From: Nannocystis exedens | GTDB taxonomy: Bacteria > Myxococcota_A > Polyangia > Nannocystales > Nannocystaceae | Assembly (NCBI RefSeq): GCF_002343915.1 | Contig: NZ_NETK01000001.1 | Coordinates: 8,260,001 to 8,324,000, forward strand | DNA length: 64,000 nucleotides | Direction of reading: 5' to 3' | Shown here: positions 17,908 to 25,613 of the stretch, in pieces | Layout of the letters: every line of letters starts with the position of its first letter | Numbering within the stretch: the stretch's first letter is position 1 | Position numbers and translations under genes: made by a program | Notes under the pieces: generated by a model | What the model saw: the letters and a program-made list of their open reading frames with translations, nothing else | The model's database searches: none | What the model was told of the DNA's origin: nothing

Positions 17908-19500
17908 ATGGCGATGCCTCTATTCAGCTCGCCCCACCCGCGCGTCCGGCCCGCTTTTTTTATCTGCGCTCTCGGACATGTCCCATGGGTCCTGTCAGCG
18001 ATGCTCGCCGCCGGCTGCGTCGACCTGACCCAGTTCGACACCGACGCGAGCACCGGCGCGGCGACGACGACGACGACGACGACCGGCGAGCCGCCGGGGA
18101 CGACGCTGGCGCCGACGACCACCGGCACGACGACCACCGGCACCACGAGCAGCGACACCGGCGAGCCGCTCCCGACCACCGGCACCCCCCCGGGCCCGGC
18201 GCCGATCCAGCGCTGTCAGTTGGTCCCGGCGCTGGAGCTGCACGAGGCCGCCTGCGCCGGCGCCGACGATTGCAAGATCCGCGGGGTCATGCGCCTGCAG
18301 TGCGACGGCGCCGATTTCTATCACCACCTCGCCGCCGCCCCGCTCGGCAAGGCCGCGCTGTACGTGGAGACGCAGGCGGTCCCGACCTTCGGCATCCAGC
18401 ACGAGGCGTTCCTGCTGACCGACGAGGGCAGCGCCTTCGCGGACATGTGGGTCACGGAGAACACGTTCGGCGGGCGCTCGGGCGCGCTGATGCCGCGGCT
18501 CGACGGGCAGATCGAGCTGTGGTTCCAGGACGGGCAAAACCCGCCGACGATCCACTACCCGCCGCAGGCGGAGATCGATCCGGAGGGCTACTCGATCCCG
18601 GCGGCGGTGCGCGACGACGTCGAGTGGTTCCTCGGCACCCGCACGCGCCCCGACGACGTGCCGATGGCGTACTTCACCGTCGCCGACCAGGACATCCGCG
18701 CGCTGTACGACCTCCCCGACGGGCGCGTCGAGCAGCCGCTGATCGCCGGCGCCCCGGCGTGGTCGATCTGGCTGCACGACGTCGCCGGGACGCTCAAGAT
18801 GAGCTGGTCGCAATTCGCCGACGACCTCGACGGTACGTACCTGTTCGTCCGCGACCTCGACGCCCCTGCCGACCAGCCCGGCACCCCGCTGGTGCGGATC
18901 GGCGACTTCTCGGCGGGACGGCCGCTGACGGCGGTCCTGTCGTCCTTCGGCGACGGCGCGCACGGCGTGGTGATGACCGAGCGCGATCTCGGCGAACCGA
19001 CGCGCCTGATCGCCAATGAGCCGTGGACGTATGAGGAGATCCTCGGCGGCGTGACGGTCGAGTGCCCGACGCCGACCTGCGCCGGCGGCTGCGAGGCGGC
19101 GCCGCCGTGCGTCGAGTCGCGCGCCGAGGCGTGGGGCGTCGCGCTGCAGAACGGCCCCGACGTGGTCCGCGCGTGGCACCTCGAGTGCCCCCACGACGTG
19201 AGCCTCACCTGGCAGGAGGACCACTACTTCGACATCCTGTGCCTGTGCGACAAGTGCCGCTGCGAGGCCGTGGCCGGCGAGACGGTCGAGAAGCCGTGCG
19301 AGCTGGTCGCCAGCACGCTCGCGCCCGATCCCGACATGGCCGGTACGTTGCTGCGGACCGAGCAGTGGCGCCGACCGCTCGGCTTCGAGCGCAGCGAGCT
19401 GGTGGTCGACGCGGTGGTCGCCGAGGACACGCTGTGGCTGCTGACGGGCTCGACGCTGCCCGAGCCGCAGATTGCGATCTGGGCCGTCGACACCGAGTGA
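17908..19500 (+). CDS. Predicted lipoprotein with Thr-rich linker, function unknown
   Basis: About 530 residues. The frame is open from 17734, but the ATG at 17908 (or 17914) gives a long signal ending LSAMLAAGC. A Thr/Gly linker follows (GTTTTGTTSSDTGEPLPTTG, about residues 45-100), a typical spacer of surface lipoproteins in this group. The remainder has several Cys pairs (CAGADDCKIRG, CPTPTCAGGCEAAPPC and CLCDKCRCEA) and may be a beta-rich domain, but I do not recognise it. No Shine-Dalgarno site marks the start. A palindrome-like sequence (17977-17994) lies within the signal-peptide codons. Confidence 0.75.
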   Translation: MAMPLFSSPHPRVRPAFFICALGHVPWVLSAMLAAGCVDLTQFDTDASTGAATTTTTTTGEPPGTTLAPTTTGTTTTGTTSSDTGEPLPTTGTPPGPAPIQRCQLVPALELHEAACAGADDCKIRGVMRLQCDGADFYHHLAAAPLGKAALYVETQAVPTFGIQHEAFLLTDEGSAFADMWVTENTFGGRSGALMPRLDGQIELWFQDGQNPPTIHYPPQAEIDPEGYSIPAAVRDDVEWFLGTRTRPDDVPMAYFTVADQDIRALYDLPDGRVEQPLIAGAPAWSIWLHDVAGTLKMSWSQFADDLDGTYLFVRDLDAPADQPGTPLVRIGDFSAGRPLTAVLSSFGDGAHGVVMTERDLGEPTRLIANEPWTYEEILGGVTVECPTPTCAGGCEAAPPCVESRAEAWGVALQNGPDVVRAWHLECPHDVSLTWQEDHYFDILCLCDKCRCEAVAGETVEKPCELVASTLAPDPDMAGTLLRTEQWRRPLGFERSELVVDAVVAEDTLWLLTGSTLPEPQIAIWAVDTE

Positions 19501-19988
19501 TCGGCGCGAACCTTCGCGCGGATCGGCGTCGCGCTCCCAGGGCCCCCTGGCGTATCCTCGCGCGGCCCTCGGCGCGCGCTCGGAGAGGCTTCGTCGAGGG
19601 TCGTCAGGCACGAGAGAAACAACCTGACCGATCGGACATACAGGGTCGGCGACGTGGTCGCCTGGCGGAGGTGCCGGACGGGGCGCTGGTGTTCGACCCG
19701 GACGACGAGCACTGGCCCGAGCCGGCGCGCGCGCTGCCCGAGGACGGGGACGGGCAATTCATCCGCGAAGGGGGTGGGCCGGCTCGTGGGGCGTCTCGAA
19801 GCGAAGAGTGATGGGAGCGCGGAGAGGATCGTGTGCGCCCATGGCTCGGGCGAGGGGTCATGCCGTCTTCCTCTGTTCAACGAAGAACGGGACGAACAGC
19901 GATCATGCTGCGGAGCCTCGAGTGACGATTCACCGTAGTCCTGAAGGCCGCGCCCCGAGCGATGGCGTGCGGCGCGACGAGTCTGCGC
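19501..19988. other. Convergent intergenic region, possible gene debris
   Basis: 488 bp. The frame at 19675-19810 contains GALVFDPDDEHWPEP, which looks protein-like, but it has no start and no recognised family and may be debris. A GCGCGAA/TTCGCGC hairpin lies at 19504-19519 after the upstream stop. A weak match to the dispersed 18-bp palindrome is at 19623-19639. Confidence 0.35.
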
Positions 19989-21923
19989 TCAATACATGTA
20001 CACCGAGCCGACCTGTTCCCCCGCTGCGTCGCGCTGATTCCCGCCGACGCCCTTGGCGGTGCTCGTTTCCAGGGGGGCAGCGACCACCAGCGTGCCGCCG
20101 TCGGCCGTGAGCCCGACCACCGAGCCGAACTCGTGGCCGCTGCGGGAGTTCGGCGCCTTGAGGTAGCTCCGGTGGGTCCAGTGCCCGGCCACGCGCGTGA
20201 ACACGTGGGCGGCGCCGGAATTCGGCCCGGTATCGTCGGATGGGTCGGCGAAGCTGCCGGCCTCGCCGCTGTCGTCACCCGGGGCACCCGCGGCGAGGAC
20301 GCCTCCGTCTCCGGACAGCGCGACGCTGATCCCGAAGTGATCGTCTTCCTCCGCGTTCGGGGCCTTGATGTAGGCTTCCTGCTGCCAGGCCTGGCCCTGC
20401 CGCGAAAACACGTAGACGGCCCCGGCGGCGTACGCCTCGTCGCTCCACTGGTCCCCGTCGACCCCGGCGGCGGCGGAGGCCTCCGCGGGCGCCCCGACGA
20501 CCAGCGTGTCCCCGTCGTGCGCCAGGGCGACGCTGAAACCGAAGAGGTCGGGACCGTTCGGATTCGAGGCCTTGATGTACGCTTGCTGCGACCAGGCGCC
20601 GCCCTCCAGGGCGAACATGTAGACCGCGCCCGAGTCCAGCGAGTCGTCGAATTGCTCGCCATTGATCCCCGGAGACCCGCTGTCCTCGTGAGTCGCGCCC
20701 ACGGCGAGGGTGGTGCCGTCGGCGGAGAGCGCGAGGGCGCTGCCGAAACTGTCCCCCTTGCCCGTGTTCGACGCCTTGAGGTACGCGCGTTGCTTCCAGG
20801 CGTCGCCCTCTCGGGAATAGACATAGGCGGCGCCGGAGTCCTCCACGACGCCTTTCCACGGGTTGCTGTCGACGCCGGTTGCGGCGCTGCTCTCGTAGGG
20901 GGCGCCGACCGCGAGGGTATGTCCGTCGGCGGACAGCGACACCCTCCCGCCGAAATTGGCGTACGATTCGGTGTTGCTCGCCTTGATGTACGCCGTCTGC
21001 GACCAGGCGCCGCCCTTGCGCTCGAACACGTAGACCGCGCCCGAATTTTGCCCGCTGTTGTCGCTCGGATCGCCATCGATGCCCGTCACCGCGCTGTCCT
21101 CGGTTGGCGCGCCGACCGCGATGGTGTCGCCGTCGGCGGAGATGGCGACCTGGGCGAACCGATCTTGCGTGTCCGCGTTGAAGGGCTTGAGATAGGCCTG
21201 CTGCTTCCACGTGTCGCCCTCGCGCACGAACACGTAGGCCGCTCCGCTATCGACGCTCGATTCGTCGAGTTGCTCGGCGTCGATGCCGGAAGCGCCGCTG
21301 TCCTCGAGCGGAGCTCCTACGACCATGGTGCTCCCGTCGGCCGAGATGGCGATACCGTAGCCGAAGTAATCGCCGCTCCCGGCGTTGGAGGCCTTGAAGT
21401 AGCCGATCGTTTCGTCGACCCCTGGATCGACCTCGACGGGCGCCGAATCGCTGCAGCCGGCCTGGTTGCAGGCGCGGAGCCGGTAGGCCGCGCCGACGCG
21501 CAGGTGGATCGGCATCGACGTGGTGATCGAGGTTCCGAGCAGGTCGTCTCCCAGCTGCGACCAGCCGGGGATCTCGGGGTAGGGGCGCTCGAGCAGTTGA
21601 TAATACTCGGCGCCGGCGACAGGCTCCCACGAGAAGTGGAACTGCTTGATCGGCGCATAGTCGAGGACGAGGCTCGGCGCGGCGGGAGGAGCCTCGTCCT
21701 CGGTGCCGGTGCTGTCGCTGGTGCTGCCAGTCGTGATAATGTCTTCCGCGAACGTCGTCGAGAGGATCGCCTCGCTGGTCGATAATTCTTCGGCGAAGGT
21801 GCTCGAGCTCGCGTCGCTGGTTGCGTCGTCCGTCGTGGCGGTCGCGTCGGCCGGTTCGGCGGGCATCGGGCAACCCAGGGTGCAGAGCGTGAGGAGCGGA
21901 TAGAGACGGGCGCGGTTCGACAT
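19989..21923 (-). CDS. FG-GAP repeat (integrin-like) lipoprotein, intact copy
   Basis: 644 residues from the ATG at 21923 (a TTG 15 nt further up is also possible). The signal RLYPLLTLCTLGC has a lipobox Cys, followed by a Ser/Thr/Asp linker and a fibronectin-like segment (FHFSWEPVAGAEYYQLLERP). From about residue 175 there are seven ~63-residue FG-GAP repeats of the form DxFGxxxAISADGxTxxVGAP...GAAYVFxRxGxxWxxQAYLKA, a beta-propeller fold related to integrin alpha chains. The C-terminus is VGSVYMY. A disrupted paralogue lies 2.2 kb upstream. Secreted or surface adhesion is the family expectation; the ligand is unknown. Confidence 0.88.
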   Translation of the reverse strand: MSNRARLYPLLTLCTLGCPMPAEPADATATTDDATSDASSSTFAEELSTSEAILSTTFAEDIITTGSTSDSTGTEDEAPPAAPSLVLDYAPIKQFHFSWEPVAGAEYYQLLERPYPEIPGWSQLGDDLLGTSITTSMPIHLRVGAAYRLRACNQAGCSDSAPVEVDPGVDETIGYFKASNAGSGDYFGYGIAISADGSTMVVGAPLEDSGASGIDAEQLDESSVDSGAAYVFVREGDTWKQQAYLKPFNADTQDRFAQVAISADGDTIAVGAPTEDSAVTGIDGDPSDNSGQNSGAVYVFERKGGAWSQTAYIKASNTESYANFGGRVSLSADGHTLAVGAPYESSAATGVDSNPWKGVVEDSGAAYVYSREGDAWKQRAYLKASNTGKGDSFGSALALSADGTTLAVGATHEDSGSPGINGEQFDDSLDSGAVYMFALEGGAWSQQAYIKASNPNGPDLFGFSVALAHDGDTLVVGAPAEASAAAGVDGDQWSDEAYAAGAVYVFSRQGQAWQQEAYIKAPNAEEDDHFGISVALSGDGGVLAAGAPGDDSGEAGSFADPSDDTGPNSGAAHVFTRVAGHWTHRSYLKAPNSRSGHEFGSVVGLTADGGTLVVAAPLETSTAKGVGGNQRDAAGEQVGSVYMY

Positions 21924-21938
21924 GGTGAGCGAGGCCAA

Positions 21939-22060
21939 GGCAAGCGCCGTGCCAGGCCTGCCGGGGCGCGATTCCTGGGCTTGTGCTGCCTCGCCGGGCA
22001 GGCCGGGTTGGCGGCCCCAACCAAGGTTGGGTACCGGACTTGGGGGGCGAGCTGACAGCA
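21939..22060 (-). promoter_or_regulatory. 5' flank conserved between two FG-GAP genes
   Basis: The upstream sequence, including gcaagcgccgtgccagg, gcttgtgctgc, gggcaggccgggttgg and ggttgggtaccgg, recurs in the same order upstream of the other FG-GAP gene at 29480-29605. The duplication therefore included the regulatory region. No -35/-10 pair could be assigned. Confidence 0.5.
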
Positions 22061-22208
22061 GGTTTCATGCGACGCGACCGGACGATGGCCAGCATCGGCA
22101 TGGGCTTGTGGCTGCGGACCGGGGCCGCGGCGGAGCGAGGAGCGGGCGCGCTGCCGCCCGGGCTGCGTGGCGTCGCCTCGCCTGCGCTGCTAACCTGACC
22201 GTGCGTTC

Positions 22209-22811
22209 ATGGACTCGCTGCAAAGGTCCCTCGCGCGCCTCACCAGACGCCCGTACCGCGCCGTCGCCGACGAGACCCCCCTCGAGGTGTTGGTGCGTCA
22301 AGGCCCGTTGCCGCCGGTCGGGCGTCCGAACGCCCCCCTCATCGCCAGCGTGGCCATCGGCTCGATGCTCTTGCTCGCGCCGCTGATCTTGCTCTCGCTG
22401 GCGTTCGGTAAGCCGCCATGGGGCGCGTTGATGCTGTTCGGTGTCTGCGGCGTGACGGGGATGTGGTTCCGCGATGGGGGGTACGGGGGCGGCCTCGAGT
22501 CGCTGCGCGCCCGACAGGCTCACTATCCGCTGCCGCTCACCGGCCACGTCGCCCACTGGCTCGCCGGCGGCGAGCTGCGCTTCGGCGGGCTCGACCTCGT
22601 GTTCCGCCAGCAGCACCCGCTCGCCGAGGCCACGGTCCGACTGACCGAGCCCGACGCCGGCATGCAGTGGTCGTCTGCGACCACGCTGCGTGTCCGGCCG
22701 CGCTGGGGCGGCGGACGACTCGACTTCCAGCGGCTCGACCGGCTCGTGCTGCTCCTGAACATCCACCGCGACGAGCTCGGCCTCGAGCGGATCGAGCTCG
22801 TCTCGGCGTGA
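22209..22811 (+). CDS. Small membrane protein, function unknown
   Basis: 200 residues. Residues about 45-68 (IASVAIGSMLLLAPLILLSL) and 72-88 (GALMLFGVCGVTGMWF) are membrane segments forming a hairpin. The C-terminal ~100 residues are soluble and contain TGHVAHWLAGGELRFGG and RLDRLVLLLNIHRDELGLER. I do not recognise a family. Third-position G/C is strong throughout. It converges on an FG-GAP remnant across a strong hairpin. No good ribosome binding site is visible, so the start is only probable. Confidence 0.7.
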   Translation: MDSLQRSLARLTRRPYRAVADETPLEVLVRQGPLPPVGRPNAPLIASVAIGSMLLLAPLILLSLAFGKPPWGALMLFGVCGVTGMWFRDGGYGGGLESLRARQAHYPLPLTGHVAHWLAGGELRFGGLDLVFRQQHPLAEATVRLTEPDAGMQWSSATTLRVRPRWGGGRLDFQRLDRLVLLLNIHRDELGLERIELVSA

Positions 22812-22831
22812 ACCGCGGGCTCGCGCATGAA

Positions 22832-22866
22832 CGGCCGCGCCCGACAGTGGATGTCGGGCGCGGCCG
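22832..22866. terminator. 15-bp perfect bidirectional hairpin
   Basis: Arms 22832-22846 and 22852-22866 pair perfectly around a 5-nt loop. It sits 20 nt after the small membrane protein stop and just beyond the stop of the convergent FG-GAP remnant. No T-run follows on either strand. Confidence 0.65.
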
Positions 22867-22897
22867 CGGCTGGTTGCGAGGTGGTAGCGAGAGCCGG

Positions 22898-23297
22898 TCA
22901 ATACATGTACACCGCGCCGACCCCCGAGCCTGTCATGTCGTGCTGCGAGGCATCTGCCGCGACCCAGATCGACGGTGCCCCGTGGAACGACCTGGCGAAC
23001 GACGCGGGGGCGGTCTACGTCTTCTCGCGGCAGGGGCAGGCCTGGATGGCATAACCGAAGGTATCGAACTGTTCGGTATTCGACGCCTTGATGTACGCTT
23101 GCTGCGCCCAGGCGCCGTCCTGCTGGGTGAAGACGTAGACCGCGCCGGAGTACGCTGCGCCGTCGGACCGATCGCCGTTGATGCCCGCGGATTTGCTGCT
23201 CTCCCACGGCGCACTCACGGCGAGCGTGGTGCCGTCGGTGGACAGCGCGAGAGCGAAGCCGAACTCGTCCCCGTCCCCCGTGTTCGACGCCTTGGGC
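22898..23297 (-). pseudogene. FG-GAP lipoprotein 3' remnant with internal inverted segment
   Basis: The minus strand from about 23297 reads KASNTGDGDEFGFALALSTD through GAVYVFTQQDGAWAQQAYIK to FDTFGYAI, matching repeats 4-5 of the intact paralogue. At 22898-22942 it reads HDMTGSGVGAVYMY-stop, the family C-terminus. Between about 22943 and 23050 the homology is on the plus strand instead (EASAATQIDGAPWNDLAND then AGAVYVFSRQGQAW), so that segment is inverted. The N-terminal half and signal peptide are absent. Confidence 0.8.
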
Positions 23298-23443
23298 GAG
23301 GTGTCGGAGGGGCACGCGCTGTGCCTTGCCAACCGCCGCAACCTCGCGGAACGACGCGTGCACTGCGATGTGCCCGCGCACAAGGAGTTGATTCGGAAGG
23401 ATGGCCTCTTGACATCCTGAGTCCCAACCGCTGTGCTGTCGGC

Positions 23444-24073
23444 GTGGCGACGGCGACGTACCGGCTCGAGCGCAAGGACAAGCACGAGGCCGTGTTCGCC
23501 GAGGTGACGGTCGGGTACGGGCCCGGGGCCTCGCCGGCGGTCGCCAGGCTGCCCGAGCGGATCGCCGGGCCGGCGCAGGAGGGCCTCGCGGAGGCGGCGG
23601 TGATGCTGGGCCTCGATCCCGCCGCGCTGGCGATTCACGGCGTACGCCACCGCTATGAGGAGTCGACGCCGGGCGTGGTCCAGTCGGCCGCGTTCATGGC
23701 GGTCGCCGAGCTGGCCGGCCGCGCCGAGCACTTCAAGCCGGAGCCGTCGATCCCGGACTGGCACGTGATCGATCGCCGCCCGTGGCCCGGCCCGGACGCG
23801 CCGGGGATCTGGGTCCGTCGACCGCGGCGCTTGGGGCAGCCTGGGCCGCCCTGGTGCGCGATGCTGTACTTGCACGGCTTCCATGATGAGCGCGGCCGCA
23901 GCTTCCGGAGCCCCTCCGGCGCACTGTGGCACGTCACCGGCTGGATCCGCGCCAGCGGGGCATTGTGGAGGCATCGCTTTCCCGGCTCCTTGTTGGGCAG
24001 CCTGGCTTGTGATGATCCGGATGCCGTGCTGGCCGAGAATGACATCTTGCTGCTGGTAGATCCTCAGCCATGA
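23444..24073 (+). CDS. Hypothetical protein
   Basis: About 209 residues from the GTG at 23444 (VATATYRLERKDKHEAVFAE). The frame is open far upstream, where it overlaps the FG-GAP remnant antisense, so this start is a guess from where protein-like sequence begins. Residues 15-80 (VTVGYGPGASPAVARLPERI, then GLAEAAVMLGLDPAALAIHG) look like a folded domain. The end is AVLAENDILLLVDPQP. I do not recognise a family. It sits between two FG-GAP remnants. Confidence 0.5.
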   Translation: MATATYRLERKDKHEAVFAEVTVGYGPGASPAVARLPERIAGPAQEGLAEAAVMLGLDPAALAIHGVRHRYEESTPGVVQSAAFMAVAELAGRAEHFKPEPSIPDWHVIDRRPWPGPDAPGIWVRRPRRLGQPGPPWCAMLYLHGFHDERGRSFRSPSGALWHVTGWIRASGALWRHRFPGSLLGSLACDDPDAVLAENDILLLVDPQP

Positions 24074-24124
24074 TGAGAGTATCGAACGCAGCCGTATTCG
24101 GATGCGAAACGAGGCCTATTCCCG

Positions 24125-24547
24125 TCAATAGATGTACACCGCGCCGATGCCGGTCCCTGCCATGTCGTGCGGATTTCCGCCGATGCCGGTTGCGGTGCTT
24201 GTCTCGTGAGGCGCCGCAATCACCAGCGTGCTGCCGTCCGCGGTGAGGCCGAGGGCCGCTCCGAACTGGCAGTCGGTGTGGGAGTTCGGCGCCTTGAGGT
24301 AGTGCCGGTGCATCCAGGCGCCATTCACGTGAGTGAATACGTAGGCTGCGCCGGAATTCGGCGCGGTATTGTCGGATGGGTCGGCAAAGCTGCCCACACC
24401 CCCGCCTTCCTCATTCTGGGCGCCGACGACGAGGACTCCACCGTTTCCGGACAGCGCGAGGGCTCGTCCGAAGACATCCACTTCCTCCGCATTCGGGGCC
24501 TTGATGTAGGCATCCTGCTGCCAAGTCTGATCCAGGCGCGAGAACAT
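24125..24547 (-). pseudogene. FG-GAP lipoprotein, 3' part of IS-disrupted gene
   Basis: It encodes FSRLDQTWQQDAYIKAPNAE, two further FG-GAP repeats (ALALSGNGGVLVVGAQNEEG and LGLTADGSTLVIAAPHETST) and the family C-terminus GIGAVYIY-stop. It begins at the IS21 insertion point. Joined to 27956-29464, with one copy of the target duplication removed, the reading is ...FAAGAVYMFSRLDQTW..., in frame and collinear with the intact paralogue (AYAAGAVYVFSRQGQAW). Confidence 0.9.
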
Positions 24548-24552
24548 GTAGA
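24548..24552. repeat. Target site duplication, left (GTAGA)
   Basis: Five bases gtaga directly before the IS21 left end; identical to 27956-27960 after the right end. Confidence 0.9.
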
Positions 24553-24589
24553 TGTCAGCGACGATCTCGATCTGCGTAAATCCAGCGGC
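24553..24589 (+). repeat. IS21 left terminal inverted repeat
   Basis: Starts tgtcagcgacg; its inner part gcgtaaatccagcggc is identical to the right repeat on the opposite strand. Confidence 0.9.
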
Positions 24590-24736
24590 GAGGCGACGAA
24601 ATGGTTTTGGTAGAAACTCGACGGGCCGCAGGCTTGTAGGCCAGATCACAAGAATTTCTGGTCGAGCGTAGCCGGGCCGGAGGCGTGTCCGGAGATTGGC
24701 GCCGCGTGGCGAGGCCGGGTAGCGGGGAGGCGCCGG

Positions 24737-24787
24737 AAAAAAAAACGGGGACGCCGGGATCAAGAGTTGGCGCTCTCCGGCGTCCCC
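24737..24787 (-). terminator. Intrinsic terminator facing out of the IS21 left end
   Basis: On the minus strand an 11-bp perfect GC stem (GGGGACGCCGG with CCGGCGTCCCC, 19-nt loop, 24747-24787) is followed by G and nine Ts (24737-24745). This is a textbook Rho-independent terminator for transcripts running antisense to istA and istB. Confidence 0.8.
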
Positions 24788-24806
24788 CAACAACCTCCCC
24801 CAGCGA

Positions 24807-24824
24807 CATTGTCGAAGAGACAGG
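24807..24824. repeat. Palindrome-like 18-mer inside IS21 (weak family member)
   Basis: cattgtcgaagagacagg shares the TGTC-GAAG-GACA core with the dispersed family seen elsewhere in the window. A single weak match; it may be chance. Confidence 0.3.
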
Positions 24825-24961
24825 TCGCGTGAAGGCTGCCACAGGACGGTGGGATCCGCAACGGGGACCGGCACGGAGGTGTCGTCGATCGAGAGCCGAA
24901 CGAGCCGCGGGAGCCGAGGGGGATCCCGCTGCGCTGTGGAGCGTGCGGGAGCGCGACGTGG

Positions 24962-25489
24962 GTGTGCGACGCGTGCTGGTGCGGGCGGCGCTACTGCGGG
25001 CCGGGCTGCGCCAGGCAGGGGCGGCTGCGGAGGCAACGGGCGTCGAATCGACGGTATCAGCAGTCGAGGAAGGGTCGGCGCAAGCACGCTCAGCGACAGG
25101 CGAAGTATCGAACGGCGCAGCGGGCGAAGAAAGTGACGGAGCAGTGTCTCCCGCAGGACGGCGGAGACGGCGATGACTACCGGGACGCGGGATCGATCAG
25201 CGTGGAGCTGGTGACCGCGTCAGAAGGAGATTCATCGCATGAACATCGGGACATGGTCGATGAGGCTGAGGCCGCGACCGACGACGATCGAGCTGAGGCT
25301 GCAAGCGCGGGGGCAGGAGCTGCTGCGGGCGATCCTGCCGCGGCCCTCCCATCCGCGGGCGCTGGTGGCGCTGCTCGAGGGCCTCGCGCTGTGGCAGGGG
25401 GATGCGCTGCGCGTTGCTGTGTGTGTGGACGGCAGCTGCGATTCGTCTGGGCTCACGGGTCTGGGACTCTTCGGCGCGACTCTGGATGA
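24962..25489 (+). CDS. IS21-associated Cys-rich (zinc-ribbon-like) protein
   Basis: From the GTG at 24962 the frame reads CDACWCGRRYCGPGCARQGR, then a basic tract with YQQSRKGRRKHAQRQAKYR and KKVTEQ. In-frame sequence upstream (RCGACGSATWV, back to about 24832) adds another Cys pair, so the true start may be earlier, at a non-standard codon. The CxxC plus Tyr-Gln-Arg-rich pattern resembles small zinc-ribbon proteins that I recall beside myxobacterial IS21 elements. The frame overlaps the next ORF by 251 nt, so its C-terminal part beyond about residue 85 may not be real or may have shifted frame. A role in transposition is not shown. Confidence 0.5.
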   Translation: MCDACWCGRRYCGPGCARQGRLRRQRASNRRYQQSRKGRRKHAQRQAKYRTAQRAKKVTEQCLPQDGGDGDDYRDAGSISVELVTASEGDSSHEHRDMVDEAEAATDDDRAEAASAGAGAAAGDPAAALPSAGAGGAARGPRAVAGGCAARCCVCGRQLRFVWAHGSGTLRRDSG

Positions 25490-25613
25490 TCCCGGGAGCC
25501 CGCTGGTGCACGCTTACGAGCTCGCTCCCTTGCGTCTTGTCCTCCGTCTCCGACGACCACGGCCGCCGTCGACCGTGCAGTGGGATCTCGATCTGACCGG
25601 AGGTGAGAAGTGA
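25239..25613 (+). CDS. Small IS21 passenger protein upstream of istA
   Basis: 124 residues. AAGGAG lies about 10 nt before the ATG. It contains TTIELRLQARGQELLRAILP and ALVALLEGLALWQGDALRVA, an alpha/beta-looking protein of no family I can name. Its TGA overlaps the istA GTG in a GTGA arrangement, so the two should be translationally coupled. That placement suggests a role with the transposase, but no function can be given. Confidence 0.6.
   Translation: MNIGTWSMRLRPRPTTIELRLQARGQELLRAILPRPSHPRALVALLEGLALWQGDALRVAVCVDGSCDSSGLTGLGLFGATLDDPGSPLVHAYELAPLRLVLRLRRPRPPSTVQWDLDLTGGEK

Noticed and set aside
19675..19811. Possible gene fragment GALVFDPDDEHWPEP
   Set aside because: No start codon, ribosome binding site or recognised family; too short to support.
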